The notes beneath the pieces were generated by a model. It was not told the origin of the DNA. It worked only from the letters and a program-made list of their open reading frames with translations, and made no database searches. A stretch of 64,000 bases of DNA, from the NCBI RefSeq assembly GCF_030700285.1, contig NZ_JAUYZJ010000030.1, positions 1 through 64,000 on the forward strand, read 5' to 3'. Each line of letters starts with the position of its first letter. The stretch's first letter is position 1. Both the position numbers and the translations under genes were made by a program. Positions 8,353 through 16,948 of this stretch are shown piece by piece. Source of the DNA: Methylobacterium sp. NEAU K (GTDB taxonomy: Bacteria; Pseudomonadota; Alphaproteobacteria; Rhizobiales; Beijerinckiaceae).

Positions 8353-8883
8353 ATGCCGATTACCGATGCCGATATTGAGGATGATGTGGGTATTTTCTAC
8401 CCGGATCTCGTAAATATTTACGGATGTGAAATAAAAGCAGGGTCGCGCATCGGACCGTTCGTCGAGATCCAGCGCAACAGCAGCATCGGCCCGCGCTGCA
8501 AGGTGTCCTCGCACACCTTCATCTGCGAAGGCGTTTCGATCGGTGCGGAAGTCTTCGTCGGGCACGGCGTGGTCTTCACCAACGAACTCTACCCCGAGGC
8601 GACCAACGACGACGGCAGCCTGAAGCGCGACGGGGACTGGGACCTCGTCGAGACCGTGGTTGGGGCGCGGGCGTCGATCGGCTCCAACGCCACCATCGTG
8701 GCCGGCATCACCATCGGGGAGGGCGCCCTCGTCGGGGCCGGCGCCGTCGTGACCCGCGATGTCCCGCCCTACGCCATCGTGGCCGGCTGCCCCGCCCGGG
8801 TCATCGGCGACACGCGCGAGAAGCGCGCTCGATCCCGCCGGCCGTCGCGGCCGGTGCCGGCCAAGCCTCTGCAGATCGCTTGA
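8353..8883 (+). CDS. Hexapeptide-repeat acyltransferase (WlbB/WbpD-like N-acetyltransferase)
   Basis: A 176-residue left-handed beta-helix acyltransferase. Repeated hexapeptides such as IGPRCK, IGAEVF, IGSNAT and IGEGAL span most of its length, with VGHGVVFTNELYP in the loop that carries the active-site region and a C-terminal PPYAIVAGCPARVIG typical of the family. It probably acetylates an amino-sugar nucleotide made by the following dehydrogenase and aminotransferase. ATG 8353 has AAAAGGAG upstream. The first 25 or so codons are rich in A/T-ending codons (ATT, AAT, AAA, ATA), unlike the rest. It is first in a seven-gene operon. The exact acyl donor and sugar are inferred. Confidence 0.85.
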   Translation: MPITDADIEDDVGIFYPDLVNIYGCEIKAGSRIGPFVEIQRNSSIGPRCKVSSHTFICEGVSIGAEVFVGHGVVFTNELYPEATNDDGSLKRDGDWDLVETVVGARASIGSNATIVAGITIGEGALVGAGAVVTRDVPPYAIVAGCPARVIGDTREKRARSRRPSRPVPAKPLQIA

Positions 8884-8897
8884 GGGGAAACACGCAC

Positions 8898-9926
8898 ATG
8901 ATCGCCATCGGAATCGTCGGATACGGCTATTGGGGGCCGAACCTCGCCCGCTGCACGTCGGAGACCGAGCAGTGCCGGCTTGCGGCCATCGCCGACCAGT
9001 CGGCCACGGCGCTCGGGCGAGCCGGCAAGCGGCACCCCTCCGTCCGCCTCTACCAGGACTGGCGCGACCTCGTCGCGGATCCCGAGATCGACGCCGTCAT
9101 GGTCGCGACCCCGGTGAGTTCGCATTTCGAGATCGCCATCAACGCGCTCCGGGCCGGCAAGCACGTCTTCATCGAGAAGCCGATCACGTCCTCGGCCTTC
9201 GAGGCGCGGCTGCTGATCGAGGAGGCCGCCAAGCGCAACCTCACCCTCATGGTCGATCACACCTTCGTCTATACGGGGGCGGTCGAGAAGATCAACGAAC
9301 TCGTCAAGGACGGCTCGCTCGGCGAGGTGTTCTACTACGACTCGACCCGGGTGAATCTCGGCCTGTTCCAGCGCGACGTGAACGTGATCTGGGATCTGGC
9401 GGTCCATGACCTCGCGATCCTCGACCACGTCCTGGACCTCGCGCCGGTGGCGATCTCGGCGAGCGGCACTGGGCATTTCAGCGGCCGCCCCGAGAACATG
9501 GCCCACCTGACGATCTTCTATCCACGCGGCGTCGTCGCGCAGATCAACGTCAACTGGCTGGCGCCCGTGAAGGTCAGGCAGACGCTGATCGGCGGCAGCA
9601 AGAAGATGATCGTCTACAACGACCTCGACCCGATCGAGAAGGTCAAGGTCTACGACCGCGGCGTCACCGTCGGCGACGGGTCCGGGGACATCACCGAGCT
9701 GATGGTCTCCTACCGGACCGGGGACATGTGGTCGCCGCATCTCTCCTTCCGCGAGGCGCTCGTCGTCGAGATCGAGCACTTCGTCGACTGCATCGCGACC
9801 GGCAAGGCGCCGCAGACCGACGGCCACAGCGGCTTGCGCGTGGTCGAATTGCTCGAAGCCGCGATGCGCTCCCTGCGCCAGAACGGCCACCCGATCGACC
9901 TCATGCCACTTGCGAGGGCTTCGTGA
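8898..9926 (+). CDS. Gfo/Idh/MocA-family oxidoreductase (nucleotide-sugar 3-dehydrogenase-like)
   Basis: A 342-residue NAD(P)-dependent dehydrogenase. The N-terminal Rossmann fold shows GIVGYGYWGPN, the signature EKPITSS follows, and the C-terminal domain has DLAVHDLAILDHVL with the conserved His/Asp. In WlbA/WbpB or GnnA systems such enzymes oxidise C3 of a UDP-sugar so that a DegT aminotransferase can place an amino group; the next gene is such an aminotransferase and the previous one a WlbB-like acetyltransferase. Substrate assignment is by this context. ATG 8898 has GAGGGG about ten bases upstream and lies 14 bases after the preceding stop. Confidence 0.86.
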   Translation: MIAIGIVGYGYWGPNLARCTSETEQCRLAAIADQSATALGRAGKRHPSVRLYQDWRDLVADPEIDAVMVATPVSSHFEIAINALRAGKHVFIEKPITSSAFEARLLIEEAAKRNLTLMVDHTFVYTGAVEKINELVKDGSLGEVFYYDSTRVNLGLFQRDVNVIWDLAVHDLAILDHVLDLAPVAISASGTGHFSGRPENMAHLTIFYPRGVVAQINVNWLAPVKVRQTLIGGSKKMIVYNDLDPIEKVKVYDRGVTVGDGSGDITELMVSYRTGDMWSPHLSFREALVVEIEHFVDCIATGKAPQTDGHSGLRVVELLEAAMRSLRQNGHPIDLMPLARAS

Positions 9927-11038
9927 TCCCGTTTCTCGACCTCAAGGCGCAGTACGCGGCCATCGGCGGCGACGTCGAGACTGCGGTCCTCAACGTCCTG
10001 CGCAGCGGCGACTACGTCCTCGGGCCGGCCGTCACCGCGTTCGAGAAGGCCTTCGCCGAGGCCTGCGGCGCCCGGCACGCGGTCGCCGTGAGCAGCGGTA
10101 CCGCGGCCCTGCATCTCGCCCTGCTCGCCCTCGACATCGGTCCAGGCGACGAGGTGATCACGGTCTCGGCGACCTTCGTGGCGACGGTGGCGGCGGTCCT
10201 TTACGCCGGTGCTACCCCGGTCCTGGTCGACATCGACCCGGTGAACTGGACGATGGATCCGGCCCTGGTCGAGGCGGCGATCACGCCCCGCACCAAGGCG
10301 ATCCTGCCGGTGCACCTGCACGGCCGCCTGGCGGATCTCGACGCGCTCGGCTCCATCGCCCGGCGCCACGGGATCGCCCTCGTGGAGGACGCCGCCCAGG
10401 CGCATCTCGCCGAGCGTCACGGGCGCAAGGCCGGCACGGTGGGGGATATCGGCTGCTTCAGCTTCTATCCCGGCAAGAATCTCGGAGCCTACGGCGAGGG
10501 CGGCGCCATCGTCACGGACCGGGACGATCTGGCCGAGGCCGCACGATGCCTGCGCGACTGGGGGCAGGCCGGGAAGTACAACCACGTCCGGCACGGCTTC
10601 AACCTGCGCATGGACGGGGTCCAGGGCGCCGTCCTGGGGACCAAGCTGCCCTACCTGGAGGCCTGGACCCGCGCCCGGCAGGCGATCGCGGCCGAGTACG
10701 GCACGAAGCTCGCGGGCCTCGGCCTCGACCTGCCGGGTCCGGCCGGACGCGACCACGCCTTCCACGTCTACGCGGTCAGCGCCGTCGACCGCGAGGGGCT
10801 GCGCCGGCACCTGAACGAGGCCGGCATCGCCACCGGCATCCACTATCCCGTCCCCGTCCACCGGCAGCCTGCCTACCGCCACCTCGACGACGGAGCCGGA
10901 CGCCTGCCGGTCACCGAGCGCCTAGCCGCCCGGACCCTGTCCCTGCCGATGTTCCCGGAAATGACGCCTGCCCAGATCGATACCGTCTGCCGGGCCGTCT
11001 CCAGCTACTGCGAGGTCGCCGATGCCCAAGCTGCGTGA
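9923..11038 (+). CDS. DegT/DnrJ/EryC1/StrS-family PLP-dependent aminotransferase (WlbC/WbpE or FdtB-like)
   Basis: A 371-residue sugar aminotransferase. It has IPFLDLKAQYAAI at the N-terminus, SSGTAALHLALLAL for the cofactor phosphate, VEDAAQAHLAE and the PLP-binding lysine in FSFYPGKNLGAYGEGG (about residue 184). It would aminate the keto-sugar made by the preceding dehydrogenase, using glutamate. The GTG start at 9923 overlaps the upstream stop codon (GTGA), showing translational coupling. The C-terminal part overlaps the start of the next gene by 17 bases. Confidence 0.88.
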   Translation: MIPFLDLKAQYAAIGGDVETAVLNVLRSGDYVLGPAVTAFEKAFAEACGARHAVAVSSGTAALHLALLALDIGPGDEVITVSATFVATVAAVLYAGATPVLVDIDPVNWTMDPALVEAAITPRTKAILPVHLHGRLADLDALGSIARRHGIALVEDAAQAHLAERHGRKAGTVGDIGCFSFYPGKNLGAYGEGGAIVTDRDDLAEAARCLRDWGQAGKYNHVRHGFNLRMDGVQGAVLGTKLPYLEAWTRARQAIAAEYGTKLAGLGLDLPGPAGRDHAFHVYAVSAVDREGLRRHLNEAGIATGIHYPVPVHRQPAYRHLDDGAGRLPVTERLAARTLSLPMFPEMTPAQIDTVCRAVSSYCEVADAQAA

Positions 11039-12053
11039 GGTCACCAAGGGAAGCCGCTTCAGCGGCGATCTGCGCGGGACCCGGATCCTGGTCACCGGCG
11101 GATCGGGCTTCATCGGCTCCCACATCATCGACCTGCTGGTCGAGGCCGGCTGCGACGAGATCGTGGCCATCGACAACATGGTGCGTGGCCGCCCCGAGAA
11201 CCTGAAGGACGCCCTCGGCTCCGGGCGCGTCCGGCTGGTGCAGGGCGACATCCGCGACCGGGCCCTGATGGACACCCTCGTCAAGGGGACCGACGTGGTG
11301 TTCCACCAGGCGGCCCTGCGGATCACGCAATGTGCCGCCGAGCCGCGCCAGGCCTTCGAGGTGATGGCGACCGCGACCTTCGACCTGCTGGAGCGCTGCG
11401 TCGAGGCGGGCGTCGCCAAGGTTGTGATGGCCTCCTCGGCCTCCGTGTACGGGATGGCCGAGACCTTCCCGACCGACGAGACGCATCACCCCTACGACAA
11501 CCGGACCCTGTACGGGGCCGCGAAGTCCTTCGGCGAAGGTCTCCTGCGCTCGTTCAACGATATGTACGGGCTCGATTACGTCGCCCTGCGATACTTCAAC
11601 GCCTACGGACCGCGGATGGACCTGACCGGCCGCTACACCGAGGTGATGGTGCGCTGGATGCAGCGCCTGGCCGATGGCCAGTCGCCCATCGTGTTCGGTG
11701 ACGGCCTGCAGACCATGGACCTCGTCCATGTCCGCGACATCGCCCGGGCCAACATCCTGTCGGCGACGGCACCGGCGACCGACGTGGTGCTCAACGTCGG
11801 CACCGGCGTCGAGACCTCCCTGGTGGACCTCGCCGCGCATCTCACCCGGATCATGGGCCGGGACGGCACCCCGCTTCTCCACGAGGCCGAGCGGGCCGTG
11901 AACCCGGTGCCGCGGCGCTTGTGCGACACCCGGCGCGCCCGGGAGCTGATCGGCTTCGAGGCCGAGATCGGTGCCGCGGAGGGCCTCGCCGACCTCGTGG
12001 CGTGGTGGCAGGACGAGGCCCGATCGGATCATCTGAGGCGGGCGCTGGCATGA
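11022..12053 (+). CDS. NAD-dependent epimerase/dehydratase (extended SDR, nucleotide-sugar type)
   Basis: A 343-residue extended short-chain dehydrogenase. The NAD-binding loop is VTGGSGFIGSH, the catalytic Ser lies in ASSASVYG and the Tyr-Lys pair in YGAAK. RYFNAYGPRMD and DGLQTMDLVHVRDIA are the usual substrate-domain signatures. Relatives are UDP-hexose 4-epimerases and 4,6-dehydratases; the precise reaction cannot be fixed. A second DegT aminotransferase follows immediately, so a 4-keto or epimerised sugar feeding amination is plausible. It overlaps both neighbours (17 and 4 bases), so it belongs to the operon. Confidence 0.87.
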   Translation: MPKLREVTKGSRFSGDLRGTRILVTGGSGFIGSHIIDLLVEAGCDEIVAIDNMVRGRPENLKDALGSGRVRLVQGDIRDRALMDTLVKGTDVVFHQAALRITQCAAEPRQAFEVMATATFDLLERCVEAGVAKVVMASSASVYGMAETFPTDETHHPYDNRTLYGAAKSFGEGLLRSFNDMYGLDYVALRYFNAYGPRMDLTGRYTEVMVRWMQRLADGQSPIVFGDGLQTMDLVHVRDIARANILSATAPATDVVLNVGTGVETSLVDLAAHLTRIMGRDGTPLLHEAERAVNPVPRRLCDTRRARELIGFEAEIGAAEGLADLVAWWQDEARSDHLRRALA

Positions 12054-13186
12054 TCCCGATCGCGAAACCCGAGGTCGGCGAGCCCGAGGCCGAGGCCGCC
12101 GCCGCCGTCGTCCGGTCCGGCTGGCTGACCCAGGGGCCGCAGGTCGCGGCCTTCGAGGCGGCGTTTGCCGAGGTCGTCGGCGCCCCCCATGCCTGCGCGG
12201 TCTCGAACTGCACCACCGCGCTGCATCTCGCGCTGCTCGCCGCCGGGGTCGGCCCCGGGGACGAGGTGGTGACGGTGAGCCACAGCTTCATCGCCACCGC
12301 GAACGCCATCGCCCAGTGCGGGGCGACGCCGATCTTCGTCGACATCGACCCGGCGACCTTCAACATGCGTCCGGACGCCGCCGCGGCGGCGATCACGGAG
12401 CGCACCCGGGCGATCGTCTGCGTCCACCAGATGGGCATGCCCTGCGACATCGACGCCATCGTGGCCATCGGGCGCCGCTCCGGGATCCCGGTGATCGAGG
12501 ACGCGGCCTGCGCGATCGGCTCCGAGCGCCTCCAGGGCGATGTCTGGCGGCCGATCGGAGGCCCGAGCGGCGACGTCGCCTGCTTCTCGTTCCACCCGCG
12601 CAAGGTGCTGACCACCGGCGACGGCGGCATGATCACCACTGCCAATCCCGCATGGGACCGCAAGTTCAGGCTGTGGCGCCAGCACGGGATGAGCGTGTCC
12701 GACATCGCCCGGCACGGCAGCGCGCGGGTGGTCGCCGAAGAGTATTCCGTCGCGGGATACAATTACCGGATGACGGACGTGCAGGCCGCCATCGGCCGCG
12801 CGCAGCTCACGCGGCTGCCCGGACTGATCGCCCGGCGGCGCGCCCTGGCGGAGGGCTACCGCGCCCGGCTGGCCGAGCTTCCGGAGGTGGGCGCGCCGCC
12901 CGAGCCGATGGGCCTGCGCAGCAACTGGCAGAGCTACTGCGTCCGCCTGCCGGAGGCGGCCGACCAGGGCACGGTGATGCAGACGATGCTCGACCTGGGC
13001 ATCGCGACCCGCCGCGGTATCATGTGCGCGCATCTCGAGCCGCCCTACGCCGAGGCGCCGCGGCGCTTCGCCCTGCCCGAATCCGAGCGCGCGCGCGATC
13101 ACGCAATCCTCCTGCCGCTCTACGCGGCCATGACGGAAGCCGAGCAGGACAAGGTCGTCGCCGGCCTGCGCACCGCCCTGCGATGA
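12050..13186 (+). CDS. DegT/DnrJ/EryC1/StrS-family aminotransferase (4-amino-sugar type)
   Basis: A 378-residue PLP enzyme, distinct from the other DegT protein of the operon. It starts IPIAKPEVGEPEAEA with SGWLTQGPQVAAFE, the pattern of PglE/PseC/perosamine-synthase-like 4-aminotransferases. NCTTALHLALLAAG contacts the cofactor, VIEDAACAIGSE carries the conserved Asp, and the lysine is in FSFHPRKVLTTGDGG (about residue 185). YNYRMTDVQAAIG is the usual C-terminal landmark. The ATG overlaps the previous TGA (ATGA), and its own stop overlaps the deacetylase start. The likely job is making a UDP- or dTDP-4-amino-4-deoxy sugar; the substrate is inferred. Confidence 0.88.
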   Translation: MIPIAKPEVGEPEAEAAAAVVRSGWLTQGPQVAAFEAAFAEVVGAPHACAVSNCTTALHLALLAAGVGPGDEVVTVSHSFIATANAIAQCGATPIFVDIDPATFNMRPDAAAAAITERTRAIVCVHQMGMPCDIDAIVAIGRRSGIPVIEDAACAIGSERLQGDVWRPIGGPSGDVACFSFHPRKVLTTGDGGMITTANPAWDRKFRLWRQHGMSVSDIARHGSARVVAEEYSVAGYNYRMTDVQAAIGRAQLTRLPGLIARRRALAEGYRARLAELPEVGAPPEPMGLRSNWQSYCVRLPEAADQGTVMQTMLDLGIATRRGIMCAHLEPPYAEAPRRFALPESERARDHAILLPLYAAMTEAEQDKVVAGLRTALR

Positions 13187-13983
13187 TCCCCCGGCCGATC
13201 AAGAGCCTCGCCCGCACCGTGGGGCTCACCCGCCCGCGGGTCGCGGCCGCCCGGATGGCCTGCGAGCGCACGACCCTGGCCTTGGCCGGGCCGCGCCGCG
13301 CCCTCCCGGGCGGGCGAATCCTCTGCTACCACGCGATCGGGCAGCCGGAATGCGGGGTCAACGACCTCACCCCCGGGCGCTTTCGCCACCAGATCGAGCT
13401 GGCTTTGCGCCTCGGCTACCGCTTCGTGCCGGCGGCCACCATCGCGGAGGGCCGGGGCGAACCCTGGGACCTCGCGATCACCTTCGACGATGGTTGGCAC
13501 AGCGTGCTCGGCGCGGCGGCGCCGATTCTGCGCGAGCATGAGGTTCCGTGGTCGCTGTTCGTCGTCTCCGGCTGGCTCGACCGGCCCGGGACCGGCCCGC
13601 CCGGAGTCCTGGGCTGGCGGGAGGTCGAGGCCCTGGCGGCGGCCGGCGCCGAGATCGGCAGCCACTCCATCACCCATCCGGATTTCGGGCGGATCAGCGC
13701 CGAGCAGGCGGCCGAGGAACTGGAAGGGTCCCGCAGCGCGATCGCGGCCCGCCTCGGTATCCGGCCGGACAGCTTCGCGATCCCCCTCGGCCAGTCGGCG
13801 AACTGGACGCCCGCTGCCGCCCGCGCCGCCGAGCGGGCCGGCTACAGGATCGTCTACGCGCAGGCCGTGGAGACGCGGCCGGGCGGGACGGTCGGGCGCA
13901 GCTTCGTCACGTATTTCGACAACGATCTCGTCTTCGGCGCCCTTCTCGGGGGGGCCTACGATGCCTGGGAGGAGTGGATATGA
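13183..13983 (+). CDS. NodB-type polysaccharide deacetylase family protein
   Basis: A 266-residue carbohydrate esterase 4 family protein. It keeps the core motifs: ILCYHAIG near residue 45, the Asp-Asp motif in ITFDDGWHS (about residue 100) and the metal His pair in GSHSITHPDF. There is no obvious signal peptide, so a cytoplasmic substrate such as a lipid- or nucleotide-linked sugar is possible. The ATG overlaps the previous gene's TGA and its stop overlaps the next start (ATGA). In the operon it could remove an N-acetyl group from a sugar before or after transfer; this is inference. Confidence 0.82.
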   Translation: MIPRPIKSLARTVGLTRPRVAAARMACERTTLALAGPRRALPGGRILCYHAIGQPECGVNDLTPGRFRHQIELALRLGYRFVPAATIAEGRGEPWDLAITFDDGWHSVLGAAAPILREHEVPWSLFVVSGWLDRPGTGPPGVLGWREVEALAAAGAEIGSHSITHPDFGRISAEQAAEELEGSRSAIAARLGIRPDSFAIPLGQSANWTPAAARAAERAGYRIVYAQAVETRPGGTVGRSFVTYFDNDLVFGALLGGAYDAWEEWI

Positions 13984-14954
13984 CCGAGACCGCGCGCCGT
14001 CCCGAGGTCTCCGTTGTGGTGCCCACCTGCAACCGGGCTTCCCTTCTTCGCGAGGCCCTGGCGAGCATCCGCGCCCTGGAGGGGGCCGATCTCACCTTCG
14101 AGATCATCGTGGGCGACAACGGCGAGCCGGGGCCGGGCGCTCGGGTGGCCGCCGAGTTCGGCGCGATCCATGTCCCCGTCGATCGCCCCGGTGCGGGCGC
14201 GGCCCGCAACGTGGCTCTGCTCCGGGCCAGCGCCCCCTACGTGGCCTTCCTCGACGACGACGACGTCTGGATGCCGGGCCACGTCCGCGGCCATCTCCGG
14301 CTTCTCAAGGCCGACCCGGATCTCGGGATCGTCTTCGGGCAGATCGTCACGACCTCTCCGGAGCTGGAGCCGGTCTACGGACCCTGGCCGGCGGATCTCC
14401 CGCAGGAGAGGGGAACGCTGCTGCGCAGGATGATGAGCGGGTACTTCCCGCAAATCGGTGCCACGCTGGTGCGCCGGAGCCTTGTGGACGACATCGGCCT
14501 GTTCGACGAGGCGCTCCTCGGGGACCAGGATTGGGATTGGCAGATCCGCGCGGTGCGCCGGCACGGGGCCGGCTTCGTCGCGGCGCCCTGCGTGCACTTC
14601 CGGCAGCGGCCGGCCGGGACCTTCGACAGCCTGATCGCCCGCCGGATCCGCTTCACCCGCTTGGTCTTCCGCCGCCACGCGCCGGCGCTGGGCGTCTCGC
14701 CGCTCGCGGCGTTGCGGCTCTATTTCGGGACGGTGCAGGGTTATTACGACGCCTTCTCGGCTGCCGCCCAGGCTCACGCGGCCCGCGGCGATCGGCGCGC
14801 CGCCCTGCGCGCGCTCGCCTCCGCCTTCCGGCTGATGCCGCACCGGGCGATCAAGGACGCGATCCGGCCGACGCACCTGCGCGCGGCCCTGCTGGCCACC
14901 GCCGCCGCGCAGGCGAGCCGGCCCCTGGCGGCGGCCGAGCCGGAGACGCGGTAG
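13980..14954 (+). CDS. Glycosyltransferase family 2
   Basis: A 324-residue GT-A glycosyltransferase. The N-terminal SVVVPTCNRASLLREAL binds the nucleotide sugar, the metal-binding Asp cluster is FLDDDDVWMPGH (about residue 90), and the likely catalytic acidic region is LLGDQDWDWQIRA. The C-terminal 120 residues are basic and helical without a clear membrane span. It is the last gene of the seven-gene operon and is coupled to the deacetylase by ATGA overlap. It probably adds the amino sugar made by the preceding genes to the repeat unit. Confidence 0.88.
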   Translation: MTETARRPEVSVVVPTCNRASLLREALASIRALEGADLTFEIIVGDNGEPGPGARVAAEFGAIHVPVDRPGAGAARNVALLRASAPYVAFLDDDDVWMPGHVRGHLRLLKADPDLGIVFGQIVTTSPELEPVYGPWPADLPQERGTLLRRMMSGYFPQIGATLVRRSLVDDIGLFDEALLGDQDWDWQIRAVRRHGAGFVAAPCVHFRQRPAGTFDSLIARRIRFTRLVFRRHAPALGVSPLAALRLYFGTVQGYYDAFSAAAQAHAARGDRRAALRALASAFRLMPHRAIKDAIRPTHLRAALLATAAAQASRPLAAAEPETR

Positions 14955-15000
14955 AGCTTCGTCATCCGGCTCGGGAGGGACTTCCTCGGATCACGGCGCC

Positions 15001-15041
15001 GTCTGGCCGGGGGCTCGCCGCGCGGGGCAACACGGCCAGAC
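15001..15041. terminator. Inverted repeat between convergent operons (possible terminator)
   Basis: GTCTGGCCG (15001-15009) pairs perfectly with CGGCCAGAC (15033-15041) around a 23-base GC-rich loop. No T-run follows on either strand, so it may act with Rho or only protect RNA 3' ends. Confidence 0.4.
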
Positions 15042-15154
15042 ATGACGGCGGCCCGATAGGACCGGACGCGCCGCGCGCCCTCTCCCGTTCGGGCTCCCGC
15101 ACCTCGCGTTCCGGATCGTCGGCGGCTCGAAAGGGAACCCCGTCCCGGGATGAA

Positions 15155-15196
15155 GCGCGCCCTCCCTCCTCCGCGGATGGAGAGGGCGACGCGCGC
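15155..15196. terminator. Second inverted repeat between convergent operons
   Basis: GCGCGCCCTC (15155-15164) faces GAGGGCGACGCGC (from 15182) with one bulged A, making a long GC stem. There is no T-tract. It lies 70 bases beyond the stop codon of the minus-strand glycosyltransferase gene. Confidence 0.35.
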
Positions 15197-15265
15197 GTCC
15201 GGCACAAACCCGCCCGGTCGCAGAGATCCGGGCTCAGGCCGGCCAGCGTCCGGCGCTCACGCCGA

Positions 15266-16936
15266 TCAGATGGATCCCGTGCGCAGGAGCCCGGACCGGT
15301 CCTTCACATTGCGCACCAGCCATTCCGGGAGGAGCAGGCGAACCCGCTCCCATGGCCCCGAGAAGTGACCGGCGCTCCGCAGGGCGGCCCAGGAGGCGAT
15401 CCGTTGGCGCAGGGGAAGCATGCCGATGTAGTTCTTGGTCATCCCCGAGACCGGGAAGTCGGAGCCGAACATGTCCTGGTGGCGCAGGTCCGGCTCGCCG
15501 AGATGGGGAGCCTCGGCCGGGACCGGGTCGGCGGCGTCCGACGCGAGCCGGGGCAGCGCCCGGGCCTGTGCGTAGACCGCGTCGAGCCCGGCCAGCCAGG
15601 CGGCCGGCGCGTAAAGGCGCGCGATGGCAGCGGCGGTCTCGGCCCCCGCCGCCCGGCGCGCCGGCGCATCGGCGATGAGCGCGGTCAGGTGGGCCTCGTA
15701 GGCGGATTGGTCGTGGGCGACGTGGGCGGTGGCGTCGAGCCCCGGATGGTTGATCGCCACGATCTCCGCCGCCTCGGGCGCCTCGAAGCGGGTCACCAGC
15801 GGAAGTCCGTAGGCTGCGGCTTCGAGCATCGAGGTCGAAGAGACGAAGGGATAGGAATCCACGTAGATGTCCGCGGCCTCGAAGAAGATCCGCGGATCCG
15901 ATTGCTCCGGATAGGCAATGATGCGCCCATCCGTGGCGGCCTGCGCCGGGGCCCAGTCCGCCCGCTCGCCGGGGCCGACCACGATGAGCCGGGCGTTGGG
16001 GTGTGCGGCCAGCAGGTCGACATGGCGGTCCGCGTAGGTCACCGGCCCGACGTTCCGGTACTTGGCGCCGCGCGCGACCGAGACCAGGAGCACGCAGTCG
16101 TCCGGGACGCCGAGGGCTTGCTTGGCCGCGCTGCGGGAGCGCTGGCGTTCGGGCAGCGTGATCAGCGTCGGGAGGAGGAAACTCCGGGCCGGTTCGACGC
16201 CGCGCCGCGTGATCGCGAGCCTGCGCGCGGCCTCGCGCAGGTTGATCACCCCGTGGCTGATCCGTGTCCCGATCCAGAACAGGTGATCGGCGTGGTTGAG
16301 GATGAGGACCGGCGGATGCTTCGCCGGATCCGCGAAGGCGATCAGCGGGATGACGTCCTCGCAATGGATGTGGAGGACGACGACGTCGTAGTCCCGGGCG
16401 ACCCGCCGCAGTTCGCGCGCCCAGGCCAGCTTCCCGCCCTGCCGATGGTTCAGGTGATGGATCGCGCCGCCGCTCCCGCGCACCGCTTCTGTGATCCGGG
16501 CATCGACCGGGCCGCGATGCTGGGTCAGGGCGACCCCGTTGATCCGGTGATGGTCGGCGTTGATCCAGAGCGCGAGCATCTTGGTCAGGCCCCCCACCGG
16601 GGCGAGCTGCGTGCAGACGTGGAGGACGCGCCGGAAGGGCGCCGGGTCCGCGGCCGGGCGATCATCGGTCGGCGGCTCCAGCCGTCGGCCGACCTCGGCC
16701 ATCAGGCGCTCTAGGCGGGGACTCGCGAACACACCGCAATGGCGATGCGCCGCCAGGGTCGCCGCGATGGCGGTCTCGACGGCAGCAGCGGCATCGTCGC
16801 CGGCCGCCGCGAGACGCTCCGCGTGCCGGACCCGGGTATCGAAGGCGTCGAAATTCATCCGGATCCGCCCGGGCCGCCGGGCGGTCTCCCCCTCGGCCCC
16901 GTCGTGACGGACCCCTGACGCGACGGTTGCCATCAT
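15266..16936 (-). CDS. Glycosyltransferase, GT4-like, with N-terminal extension
   Basis: A 556-residue protein. About 90 N-terminal residues look helical. A GT-B fold follows: RVLHVCTQLAPVGGLTKML, then LVSVARGAKYRNVGPV, RLIVVGPGERADW, and IFFEAADIYVDSYPF with SSTSMLEAAAYGLPLV, the usual donor-site region of retaining glycosyltransferases. It lies 12 bases after the ABC ATPase gene and is transcribed with it, so it probably builds or modifies the glycan that the transporter exports. Donor and acceptor are unknown. Confidence 0.82.
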   Translation of the reverse strand: MMATVASGVRHDGAEGETARRPGRIRMNFDAFDTRVRHAERLAAAGDDAAAAVETAIAATLAAHRHCGVFASPRLERLMAEVGRRLEPPTDDRPAADPAPFRRVLHVCTQLAPVGGLTKMLALWINADHHRINGVALTQHRGPVDARITEAVRGSGGAIHHLNHRQGGKLAWARELRRVARDYDVVVLHIHCEDVIPLIAFADPAKHPPVLILNHADHLFWIGTRISHGVINLREAARRLAITRRGVEPARSFLLPTLITLPERQRSRSAAKQALGVPDDCVLLVSVARGAKYRNVGPVTYADRHVDLLAAHPNARLIVVGPGERADWAPAQAATDGRIIAYPEQSDPRIFFEAADIYVDSYPFVSSTSMLEAAAYGLPLVTRFEAPEAAEIVAINHPGLDATAHVAHDQSAYEAHLTALIADAPARRAAGAETAAAIARLYAPAAWLAGLDAVYAQARALPRLASDAADPVPAEAPHLGEPDLRHQDMFGSDFPVSGMTKNYIGMLPLRQRIASWAALRSAGHFSGPWERVRLLLPEWLVRNVKDRSGLLRTGSI

Positions 16937-16948
16937 GCTCTCCGGCCT

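Larger units (their letters stand above)
14955..15265. other. Convergent intergenic region with two strong hairpins
   Basis: These 311 bases lie between the ends of two convergent operons. No gene is supported. Two strong inverted repeats (15001-15041 and 15155-15196) probably stop transcription from one or both sides, but neither has a T-tract. Confidence 0.55.

Noticed and set aside
13490..16714. 1074-codon open frame on the plus strand
   Set aside because: It crosses the real deacetylase, GT2 and convergent GT4 genes in a wrong frame, with no domain pattern.
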